Origin: Megachile rotundata
Taxonomy: Eukaryota; Arthropoda; Insecta; Hymenoptera; Megachilidae
Length of the DNA: 64,000 bases
NCBI RefSeq assembly: GCF_050947335.1
Contig: NW_027473316.1
Location: 3,596,001-3,660,000 of the forward strand
Direction: 5' to 3'
Part shown: positions 51,326 to 63,384 of the stretch, piece after piece
Position numbering within the stretch: the stretch's first letter is position 1
How the letters are laid out: each line of letters begins with the position of its first letter
Translations under genes and position numbers: made by a program
Notes under the pieces: generated by a model
Seen by the model: the letters and a program-made list of their open reading frames with translations, nothing else
What the model was told of the DNA's origin: nothing
Database searches by the model: none

Positions 51326-53740
51326 TGATCGTATGATTGTGATCGTATGATTGTGATCGTATGATTGTGATTCTATGATTGTGATTCTATGATTGTGATT
51401 GTATGATTGTGATTGTATGCTGGTGACTCTATTATTGTGATTGTATGATTGTGATTGTATGATTGTGATTGTATGATTGTCATTGTATGATTGTGATTGT
51501 ATGATTGTGATTGTATGATTGTGATTGTATGATTGTGATTGTATGATTGTGATTGTATGATAGTTTATGTATGATTGTGATTGTATAGTAGTAATTGTGC
51601 GATTGTCATCGTATGATTGTGATTGTATGATTGCGATCGTATGATTGTGATTGTTGAACTGCGATTGTATGATTGTGATTGTATGATTGTGATTGTATGA
51701 TTGTGATTGTATGATTGTGATTGTACGATTGTGATTGTATGATTGTTTTTATATGATTGTGGTTGTATAGTAGTAATTGTATGATTGTGATCGTATGATT
51801 GTGATTGTATGATTGTGATTGTACGATTGTGATTGTATGCTGGTGACTGTATTATTGTGATTGTATGATTGTGAGTGTATGATTGTGATTGTATGATTGT
51901 GATTGTATGATTGTGATTGTATGATAGTGATTGTATGATTGTGATTGTATGATTGTGATTGTATGATTGTGATTGTATGATTGTGATTGTATGATTGGGA
52001 TTGTATGATTGTGATTGTATGATTGTGATTGTATGACTGTGATTGTATGATTGTGATTGTATGATTGGGATCGTTTGATTGTGGTTGTATAATTACGGTT
52101 CTATTATTGTGATTGTATGATTGTGATTGCATGATTGTGATTGTATGATTGTGATTGTATGATTGTGATCGTATGATTGTGTTTGTTTGATTGCGATTGT
52201 ATGATTGTGATTGTATGATTGTGATTGTATGATTGTGATTGTATGATTGTGATTGTATGATTGTGATTGTATGATTGTGATTGTATGATTGTTATTGTAT
52301 GATTGTGATTGTATGATTGTGATTGTATGATTGTGATTGTATGATTGCGATTGTATGATTTTGATTGTATGATTGTGATTGTATGATTGTGATTGTATGA
52401 TTGTGATTGTACGATTGTGATTGTATGATTGTGATTGTATGACTTTGAATGTATGATTGCTATAGTATAATTGTGATTGTATGATTGTGTTTGTATGATT
52501 GTATTTGGGTGATTTTATTTGTATGATTGCGATTGTATGATTGTGATTGTATGATTGTGATTGTATCATTGTGATTGTATGATTGTGATTGTATGATTTT
52601 GATTGTATGATTGTTATAGTATGATTGTGATTGTATGATTGTGTTTGTATGATTGTATTTGGGTGATTTATATTGTATGATTGCGATTGTATGATTGCGG
52701 TCGTATGATTGTGATTCTTCGACTGCGATTGTATGATTGTGATTGTGTGATTGTGATTGTATGATTGTGATTGTATGATTGTGATTGTACGATTGTGATT
52801 GTATGCTGGTGACTGTATTATTGTGATTGTATGATTGTGAGTGTATGATTGCGATTCTATGATTGTGATTGTATGATTGTGATTGTATGATTGTGATGGT
52901 ATGATTGTGGTTGTATGATTGTGATTGTATGATTGTGATTGCATGATTGTGATTGTATTATTGTGATTGTATGATTGTGAATGTATGATTGTGATTGTAT
53001 GATTGTTTCTGTATAGTAGTAACTGTATGATTGTGATTGTATGATTGTGATTGTATGATTGTGATTGTATGATTGTGATTGTATGACTGTGATTGTATGA
53101 TTGTGATTGTATGATTGTGATTGTATGATTGTAATTGTATGATTGCGACTTTATGATTGTGATTGTATGATTGTGATCGTACGATTGTGATCGTATGATT
53201 GTGATCGTATGATTGTGATTCTATGATTGTGATTCTATGATTGTGATTGTATTATTGTGATTGTATGATAGTGATTGTATGATTGTGATTGTATGATTGT
53301 GATTGTATGATTGTGATTGTATGATTGTGATTGTATGATTGTGATTGTGTGATTATGATTGCATGATTGTGATTGTATGATTGTGATTGCATGATTGTGA
53401 TTGTATGATTGTGAATGTATGATTGTGATTGTATGATTGTTTCTGTATAGTAGTAATTGTATGATTGTGATTGTATGATTGTGATTGTATGATTGTGATT
53501 GTATGATTGGGATTGTATGATTGTGATTGTATGATTGTGATTGTATGATTGTGATAGTATGATTGTGATTGTACGATTGTGATTGTATGATTGTGATTGA
53601 ATGATTGTGAGTGTATGATTGTGATTCTATGATTGTGATTGTACGATTGTTTTTGTACGATTTTGATTGTATAGTAGTAATTGTATGATTGTCATCGTAT
53701 GATTGTGATTGTATGATTGTGATTGTATGATTGTGATTGT

Positions 53741-56700
53741 ATCATTGATCTTGTATGATTACGACCGTATGATTGTAATTGCATGATTGTGATTGTATGA
53801 TTTTGATTGTATGATTTTGATTGTATGATTGTGATCGTATGATTGTGATTGTTTGATTTTGATTGTATGACTGTGATTGTATGATTGTGATTGTGTGATT
53901 GTGATTGTATGATTGTGATTGTATGATTGCGATTTTATGGTTGTGATTGTATGATTGTGATCGTATGATTGTGATCGTATGATTGTGATCGTATGATTGT
54001 GATCGTATGATTGTGATCGTATGATTGTGATCGTATGATTGTGATCGTATGATTGTGATTCTATGATTGTGATTCTATGATTGTGATTGTATGATTGTGA
54101 TTGTATGCTGGTGACTCTATTATTGTGATTGTATGATTGTGATTGTATGATTGTGATTGTATGATTGTCATTGTATGATTGTGATTGTATGATTGTGATT
54201 GTATGATTGTGATTGTATGATTGTGATTGTATGATTGTGATTGTATGATAGTTTATGTATGATTGTGATTGTATAGTAGTAATTGTGCGATTGTCATCGT
54301 ATGATTGTGATTGTATGATTGCGATCGTATGATTGTGATTGTTGAACTGCGATTGTATGATTGTGATTGTATGATTGTGATTGTATGATTGTGATTGTAT
54401 GATTGTGATTGTACGATTGTGATTGTATGATTGTTTTTGTATGATTGTGGTTGTATAGTAGTAATTGTATGATTGTGATCGTATGATTGTGATTGTATGA
54501 TTGTGATTGTATGATTGCGATTGTATGATTGGGATTGTATGATTGCGATTGTATGATTGGGATTGTATGATTGTGATGTATGATTGTGTTTAAGAGATTG
54601 TAACTGTATGATTGCGATTTTATGATTGTGATTGTATGATTGTGAATGTATGATTGTAATCGTATAATTGTGATCATATGATTGTGATTGTATGATTGTG
54701 ATTGTATGATTGTGATTGTATGATTGTGATTGTATGATTGTGATTGTATGATTGTGATTGTATGATTGTGATTGTATGATTGTGATTGTATGATTGTGAT
54801 TGCATGATTGTGATTGTATTATTGTGATTGTATGATTGTGATTGTATGATTGTGATTGTATCATTGTGATTGTATGATTGTGATTGTATGATTGTGAATG
54901 TATGATTGTGATTGTATGATTGTGATTGTATGATTGTGATTGTATCATTGTGATTGTATCATTGTGATTGTATGATTGTGATTGTATGATTGTGATTGTA
55001 TGATGGTGATTGTATGATTGTGATTGTATGATTGTGATTGTATGATTGTGATTGTATGGTTGTGATCGTATGATTGTGATCGTTTGTTTGTGATTGTATG
55101 ATTGTGATTGTATGGTTGTGATCGTATGATTGTGATCGTTTGATTGTGGTTGTATAATTATGGTTCTATTATTGTGATTGTATGATTGTGATTGCATGAT
55201 TGTGATTGTATGATTGTGATTGTGTGATTGTGATCGTATGATAGTGTTTGTTTGATTGCGATTGTATGATTGTGATTGTATGATTGCGATTGTATGATTG
55301 TGTTTGTATGATTGTGATTGTATGATTGTGATTGTATGATTGTGATTGTATGATTGTGATTGTATGATTGTGATTGTATGATTGTGATTGTATGATTGCG
55401 ATTGTATGATTTTGATTGTATGATTGTGATTGTACGATTGTGATTGTATGATTGTGATTGTACGATTGTGATTGTATGATTGTGATTGTATGACTTTGAA
55501 TGTATGATTGCTATAGTATAATTGTGATTGTATGATTGTGTTTGTATGATTGTATTTGGGTGATTTTAATTGTATGATTGCGATTGTATGATTGTGATTG
55601 TATGATTGTGATTGTATCATTGTGATTGTATGATTGTGATTGTATGATTTTGATTGTATGATTGTGAATGTATGATTGTGATTGTATGATTGTGATTGTA
55701 TGATTGTGATTGTATGATTGTGATTGTATGATTGTGATTGTATGATTGTGTTTGTATGATTGTGATTGTATGATTGTGATTGTATGGTTGTGATCGTATG
55801 ATTGTGATCGTTTGATTGTGGTTGTATAATTATGGTTCTATTATTGTGATTGTATGATTGTGATTGCATGATTGTGATTGTATGTTTGTGATTGTATGAT
55901 TGTGATCGTATGATAGTGTTTGTTTGATTGCGATTGTATGATGGTGATTGTATGATTGTGATTGTATGATTGTGATTGTATGATTGTGATTGTATGATTG
56001 TGATTGTACGATTGTGATTGTATGCTGGTGACTGTATTATTGTGATTGTATGATTGTGAGTGTATGATTGTGATTGTATGATTGTGATTGTATGATTGTG
56101 ATTGTATGATAGTGATTGTATGATTGTGATTGTATGATTGTGATTGTATGATTGTGATTGTATGATTGTGATTGTATGATTGGGATTGTATGATTGTGAT
56201 TGTATGATTGTGATTGTATGACTGTGATTGTATGATTGTGATTGTATGATTGGGATCGTTTGATTGTGGTTGTATAATTACGGTTCTATTATTGTGATTG
56301 CATGATTGTGATTGTATGATTGTGATTGTATGATTGTGATCGTATGATTGTGTTTGTTTGATTGCGATTGTATGATTGTGATTGTATGATTGTGATTGTA
56401 TGATTGTGATTGTATGATTGTGATTGTATGATTGTGATTGTATGATTGTTATTGTATGATTGTGATTGTATGATTGTGATTGTATGATTGTGATTGTATG
56501 ATTGCGATTGTATGATTTTGATTGTATGATTGTGATGGTATGATTGTGATTGTATGATTGTGATTGTACGATTGTGATTGTATGATTGTGATTGTATGAC
56601 TTTGAATGTATGATTGCTATAGTATAATTGTGATTGTATGATTGTGTTTGTATGATTGTATTTGGGTGATTTTAATTGTATGATTGCGATTGTATGATTG

Positions 56701-58261
56701 TGATTGTATGATTGTGATTGTATCATTGTGATTGTATGATTGTGATTGTATGATTTTGATTGTATGATTGTTATAGTATGATTGTGATTGTATGATTGTG
56801 TTTGTATGATTGTATTTGGGTGATTTATATTGTATGATTGCGATTGTATGATTGCGGTCGTATGATTGTGATTCTTCGACTGCGATTGTATGATTGTGAT
56901 TGTGTGATTGTGATTGTATGATTGTGATTGTATGATTGTGATTGTACGATTGTGATTGTATGCTGGTGACTGTATTATTGTGATTGTATGATTGTGAGTG
57001 TATGATTGCGATTCTATGATTGTGATTGTATGATTGTGATTGTATGATTGTGATGGTATGATTGTGGTTGTATGATTGTGATTGTATGATTGTGATTGCA
57101 TGATTGTGATTGTATTATTGTGATTGTATGATTGTGAATGTATGATTGTGATTGTATGATTGTTTCTGTATAGTAGTAATTGTATGATTGTGATTGTATG
57201 ATTGTGATTGTATGATTGTGATGGTATGATTGTGATTGTATGATTGTGATTGTATGATTGTGATTGTATGATTGTGATTGTATGATCGTGAATGTATGAT
57301 TGTGATTGTATGATTGTGATTGTATGATTGTTTCTGTATAGTAGTAATTGTATGATTGTCATCGTATGATTGTGATTGTATGATTGTGATTGTATGATTG
57401 TGATCGTATGATTGTAATCGTATAATTGTGATCGTATGATTGTGATCGTATGATTGTGATTCTATGATTGTGATTGTATTATTGTGATTGTATGATTGTG
57501 ATTGTATGATTGTGATTGTATGATTGTGATTGTATGATTGTGATTGTATGATTGTGATTGTATGATTGTGATTGTGTGATTATGATTGCATGATTGTGAT
57601 TGTATGATTGTGATTGTATGATTGTGATTGTATGATTGTGATTGTATGATGATGATTGTATGATTGTGATTGTATGATTGTGATTGTATGATTGTGATTT
57701 TATGATTGTGATTGTATGATTGTGATTGTATGATTGTGATTGTATGACTGTGATTGTATGATTGTGATTGTATGATTGTGATTGTATGATTGTAATTGTA
57801 TGATTGCGATTTTATGATTGTGATTGTATGATTGTGATCGTACGATTGTGATCGTATGATTGTGATCGTATGATTGTGATCGTATGATTGTGATCGTATG
57901 ATTGTGATTCTATGATTGTGATTCTATGATTGTGATTGTATGATTGTGATTGTATGCTGGTGACTCTATTATTGTGATTGTATGATTGTGATTGTATGAT
58001 TGTGATTGTATGATTGTGATTGTATGATTGGGATTGTATGATTGTGATTGTATGATTGTGATTGTATGATTGTGATTGTATGATTGTGATTGTATGATTG
58101 TGATTGTATGATTGTGATTGAATGATTGTGAGTGTATGATTGTGATTCTATGATTGTGATTGTACGATTGTTTTTGTACGATTGTGATTGTATAGTAGTA
58201 ATTGTATGATTGTCATCGTATGATTGTTATTGTATGATTGTGATTGTATGATTGTGATTGT
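53741..58261. repeat. Higher-order segment 19, HOR-2 front with HOR-1 rear (323 monomers)
   Basis: Order: B, K (seven, the longest K run seen), A (about 54107), D, C (54343), J', delta (54567), G (54594), P, F (55154), E (55490), F (55826), A', F' (56274), E (56596), L/H (56876), A', I, I, spliced K-A-J tail. The front resembles the hybrid at 46.2 kb. From 55352 it copies segment 15 at an offset of 18042 bp. Confidence 0.88.
54567..54579. repeat. 13-bp monomer (delta) 7 of 8
   Basis: The same deleted monomer in segment 19. It shifts the phase from 9 to 8. Confidence 0.93.
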
Positions 58262-59073
58262 ATCATTGATCTTGTATGATTACGACCGTATGATTGTAAT
58301 TGCATGATTGTGATTGTATGATTTTGATTGTATGATTTTGATTGTATGATTGTGATCGTATGATTGTGATTGTTTGATTTTGATTGTATGACTGTGATTG
58401 TATGATTGTGATTGTATGATTGTGATTGTATTATTGTGATTGTATGATTGCGATTTTATGATTGTGATTGTATGATTGTGATCGTATGATTGTGATCGTA
58501 TGATTGTGATCGTATGATTGTGATCGTATGATTGTGATCGTATGATTGTGATTCTATGATTGTGATTCTATGATTGTGATTGTATGATTGTGATTGTATG
58601 CTGGTGACTCTATTATTGTGATTGTATGATTGTGATTGTATGATTGTGATTGTATGATTGTGATTGTATGATTGTCATTGTATGATTGTGATTGTATGAT
58701 TGTGATTGTATGATTGTGATTGTATGATTGTGATTGTATGATTGTTTATGTATGATTGTGATTGTATAGTAGTAATTGTGCGATTGTCATCGTATGATTG
58801 TGATTGTATGATTGCGATCGTATGATTGTGATTGTTGAACTGCGATTGTATGATTGTGATTGTATGATTGTGATTGTATGATTGTGATTGTGTGATTGTG
58901 ATTGTGTGATTGTGATTGTACGATTGTGATTGTATGATTGTTTTTGTATGATTGTGGTTGTATAGTAGTAATTGTATGATTGTGATCGTATGATTGTGAT
59001 TGTATGATTGTGATTGTATGATTGCGATTGTATGATTGGGATTGTATGATTGCGATTGTATGATTGGGATTGT

Positions 59074-59086
59074 ATGATTGTGATGT
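59074..59086. repeat. 13-bp monomer (delta) 8 of 8
   Basis: The same deleted monomer in segment 20. It shifts the phase from 8 to 7, which holds to the last base. Confidence 0.93.
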
Positions 59087-59618
59087 ATGATTGTGTTTAA
59101 GAGATTGTAACTGTATGATTGCGATTTTATGATTGTGATTGTATGATTGTGAACGTATGATTGTAATCGTATAATTGTGATCATATGATTGTGATTGTAT
59201 GATTGTGATTGTATGATTGTGATTGTATGATTGTGATTGTATGATTGTGATTGTATGATTGTGATTGTATGATTGTGATTGTATGATTGTGATTGCATGA
59301 TTGTGATTGTATGATTGTGATTGTATGATTGTGATTGTATGATTGTGATTGTATGACTGTGATTGTATAATTGTGATTGTATGATTGTGATTGTATGATT
59401 GTAATTGTATGATTGCGATTTTATGATTGTGATTGTATGATTGTGATCGTACGATTGTGATCGTACGATTGTGATCGTATGATTGTGATCGTATGATTGT
59501 GATTCTATGATTGTGATTCTATGATTGTGATTGTATGATTGTGATTGTATGATTGTGATTGTATGCTGGTGACTCTATTATTGTGATTGTATGATTGTGA
59601 TTGTATGATTGTGTTTGT

Positions 59619-59898
59619 ATGATTGTGATTGTATGATTGTGATTGTATGATTGTGATTGTATGATTGTGATTGTATGATTGTGATTGTATGATTGTGATT
59701 GTATGATTGTGATTGTATGATTGTGATTGTATGATTGTGATTGTATGATTGTGATTGTATGATTGTGATTGTATGATTGTGATTGTATGATTGTGATTGT
59801 ATGATTGTGATTGTATGATTGTGATTGTATGATTGTGATTGTATGATTGTGATTGTATGATTGTGATTGTATGATTGTGATTGTATGATTGTGATTGT
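59619..59898. repeat. Pure consensus tract, 20 monomers (copy in segment 20)
   Basis: Identical in length and flanks to the tract at 41577, which fits its origin in the recent long duplication. Confidence 0.95.
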
Positions 59899-61956
59899 AT
59901 GCTTGTGATTGTATGATGATGATTGTATGATTGTAATTGTATGCTTGTGATTGTATGATTGTGATTGTATGATTGTGATTGTATGATTGTGATTGCATGA
60001 TTGTGATTGTATGATTGTGATTGTATGATTGTGATTGTATGATTGTGATTGTATCATTGTGATTGTATGATTGTGATTGTATGATTGTGAATGTATGATT
60101 GTGATTGTATGATTGTGATTGTATGATTGTGATTGTATGATTGTGATTGTATGATTGTGATTGTATGATTGTGTTTGTATGATTGTGATTGTATGATTGT
60201 GATTGTATGGTTGTGATCGTATGATTGTGATCGTTTGATTGTGGTTGTATAATTATGGTTCTATTATTGTGATTGTACGATTGTGATTGCATGATTGTGA
60301 TTGTATGTTTGTGATTGTATGATTGTGATCGTATGATAGTGTTTGTTTGATTGCGATTGTATGATGGTGATTGTATGATTGTGATTGTATGATTGTGATT
60401 GTATGATTGTGATTGTATGATTGTGATTGTATGATTGTGATTGTATCATTGTGATTGTATGATTGTGATTGTATGATTTTGATTGTATGATTGTTATAGT
60501 ATGATTGTGATTGTATGATTGTGTTTGTATGATTGTATTTGGGTGATTTATATTGTATGATTGCGATTGTATGATTGCGATCGTATGATTGTGATTCTTC
60601 GACTGCGATTGTATGATTGTGATTGTGTGATTGTGATTGTATGATTGTGTTTGTATGATTGTGATTGTACGATTGTGATTGTATGCTGGTGACTGTATTA
60701 TTGTGATTGTATGATTGTGAGTGTATGATTGTGATTGTATGATTGTGATTGTATGATTGTGATTGTATGATAGTGATTGTATGATTGTGATTTTATGATT
60801 GTGATTGTATGATTGTGATTGTATGATTGTGATTGTATGATTGGGATTGTATGATTGTGATTGTATGATTGTGATTGTATGACTGTGATTGTATGATTGT
60901 GATTGTATGATTGGGACCGTTTGATTGTGGTTGTATAATTACGGTTCTATTATTGTGATTGTATGATTGTGATTGCATGATTGTGATTGTATGATTGTGA
61001 TTGTATGATTGTGATCGTATGATTGTGTTTGTTTGATTGCGATTGTATGATTGTGATTGTATGATTGTGATTGTATGATTGTGATTGTATGATTGTGATT
61101 GTATGATTGTGATTGTATGATTGTTATTGTATGATTGTGATTGTATGATTGTGATTGTATGATTGTGAAAGTATGATTGCGATTGTATGATTTTGATTGT
61201 ATGATTGTGATGGTATGATTGTGGTTGTATGATTGTGATTGTATGATTGTGATTGCATGATTGTGATTGTATTATTGTGATTGTATGATTGTGAATGTAT
61301 GATTGTGATTGTATGATTGTTTCTGTATAGTAGTAATTGTATGATTGTGATTGTATGATTGTGATTGTATGATTGTGATGGTATGACTGTGATTGTATGA
61401 TTGTGATTGTATGATTGTGATTGTATGATTGTGATCGTATGATTGTGATTCTATGATTGTGATTCTATGATTGTGATTGTATTATTGTGATTGTATGATT
61501 GTGATTGTATGATTGTGATTGTATGATTGTGATTGTATGATTGTGATTGTATGATTGTGATTGTATGATTGTGATTGTGTGATTATGATTGCATGATTGT
61601 GATTGTATGATTGTGATTGCATGATTGTGATTGTATGATTGTGAATGTATGATTGTGATTGTATGATTGTGATTGTATGATTGTTTCTGTATAGTAGTAA
61701 TTGTATGATTGTGATTGTATGATTGTGATTGTATGATTGGGATTGTCTGATTGTGATTGTATGATTGTGATTGTATGATTGTGATTGTATGATTGTGATT
61801 GTATGATTGTGATTGAATGATTGTGAGTGTATGATTGTGATTCTATGATTGTGATTGTACGATTGTTTTTGTACGATTGTGATTGTATAGTAGTAATTGT
61901 ATGATTGTCATCGTATGATTGTGATTGTATGATTGTGATTGTATGATTGTGATTGT

Positions 61957-63384
61957 ATCATTGATCTTGTATGATTACGACCGTATGATTGTAATTGCAT
62001 GATTGTGATTGTATGATTTTGATTGTATGATTTTGATTGTATGATTGTGATCGTATGATTTTGATTGTTTGATTTTGATTGTATGACTGTGATTGTATGA
62101 TTGTGATTGTATGATTGTGATTGTATGATTGTGATTGTATGATTGCGATTTTATGGTTGTGATTGTATGATTGTGATCGTATGATTGTGATCGTATGATT
62201 GTGATCGTATGATTGTGATCGTATGATTGTGATCGTATGATTGTGATCGTATGATTGTGATTCTATGATTGTGATTCTATGATTGTGATTGTATGATTGT
62301 GATTGTATGCTGGTGACTCTATTATTGTGATTGTATGATTGTGATTGTATGATTGTGATTGTATGATTGTGATTGTATGATTGTGTTTGTATGATTGCAT
62401 TTGGGTGATTTATATTGTATGATTGCGATTGTATGATTGCGGTCGTATGATTGTGATTCTTCGACTGCGATTGTATGATTGTGATTGTGTGATTGTGATT
62501 GTATGATTGTGATTGTATGATTGTGATTGTACGATTGTGATTGTATGCTGGTGACTGTATTATTGTGATTGTATGATTGTGAGTGTATGATTGCGATTCT
62601 ATGATTGTGATTGTATGATTGTGATTGTATGATTGTGATGGTATGATTGTGGTTGTATGATTGTGATTGTATGATTGTGATTGCATGATTGTGATTGTAT
62701 TATTGTGATTGTATGATTGTGAATGTATGATTGTGATTGTATGATTGTTTCTGTATAGTAGTAATTGTATGATTGTGATTGTATGATTGTGATTGTATGA
62801 TTGTGATGGTATGATTGTGATTGTATGATTGTGATTGTATGATTGTGATTGTATGATTGTGATCGTATGATTGTGATTCTATGATTGTGATTCTATGATT
62901 GTGATTGTATTATTGTGATTGTATGATTGTGATTGTATGATTGTGATTGTATGATTGTGATTGTATGATTGTGATTGTATGATTGTGATTGTATGATTGT
63001 GATTGTGTGATTATGATTGCATGATTGTGATTGTATGATTGTGATTGCATGATTGTGATTGTATGATTGTGAATGTATGATTGTGATTGTATGATTGTGA
63101 TTGTATGATTGTTTCTGTATAGTAGTAATTGTATGATTGTGATTGTATGATTGTGATTGTATGATTGGGATTGTCTGATTGTGATTGTATGATTGTGATT
63201 GTATGATTGTGATTGTATGATTGTGATTGTATGATTGTGATTGAATGATTGTGAGTGTATGATTGTGATTCTATGATTGTGATTGTACGATTGTTTTTGT
63301 ACGATTGTGATTGTATAGTAGTAATTGTATGATTGTCATCGTATGATTGTGATTGTATGATTGTGATTGTATGATTGTGATTGT
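61957..63384. repeat. Higher-order segment 21, HOR-4 (102 monomers)
   Basis: Order: B, K (six), A (62307), four consensus monomers, GCATTTGG-type L/H (62461), A', I, I, J. It copies segment 17 at 17524 bp, changing to 17538 bp because one extra consensus monomer sits between A and L. Confidence 0.88.

Larger units (their letters stand above)
45847..53740. repeat. Higher-order segment 18, B-free composite (564 monomers)
   Basis: Order: B, K, A, D, C (46421), J', delta (46659), G (46686), P, F (47134), K, E (47708), F (48044), A', F' (48506), E (48842), L/H (49122), A'; junction near 49340; K, A, D, C (49752), J', delta (49990), G (50017), P, F (50451), K, E (51011); junction near 51330; A, D, C (51655), J'; junction near 51800; A', F' (52089), E (52439), L/H (52719), A', I, K, I, J. 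It is the longest stretch without B and holds at least three in-phase joins and a 3.3-kb tandem repeat. Confidence 0.87.
58262..61956. repeat. Higher-order segment 20, copy of segment 16 with a 518-bp loss (264 monomers)
   Basis: Order: B, K, A, D, C (58836), J', delta (59074), G (59101), P, K, A, 20-monomer pure tract (59619), F (60249), L/H (60599), A', F' (60935), then I, I, J. The second E and L/H of segment 16 are missing: 37 monomers equivalent to 43159-43676 are deleted between 61200 and 61201. Confidence 0.9.
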
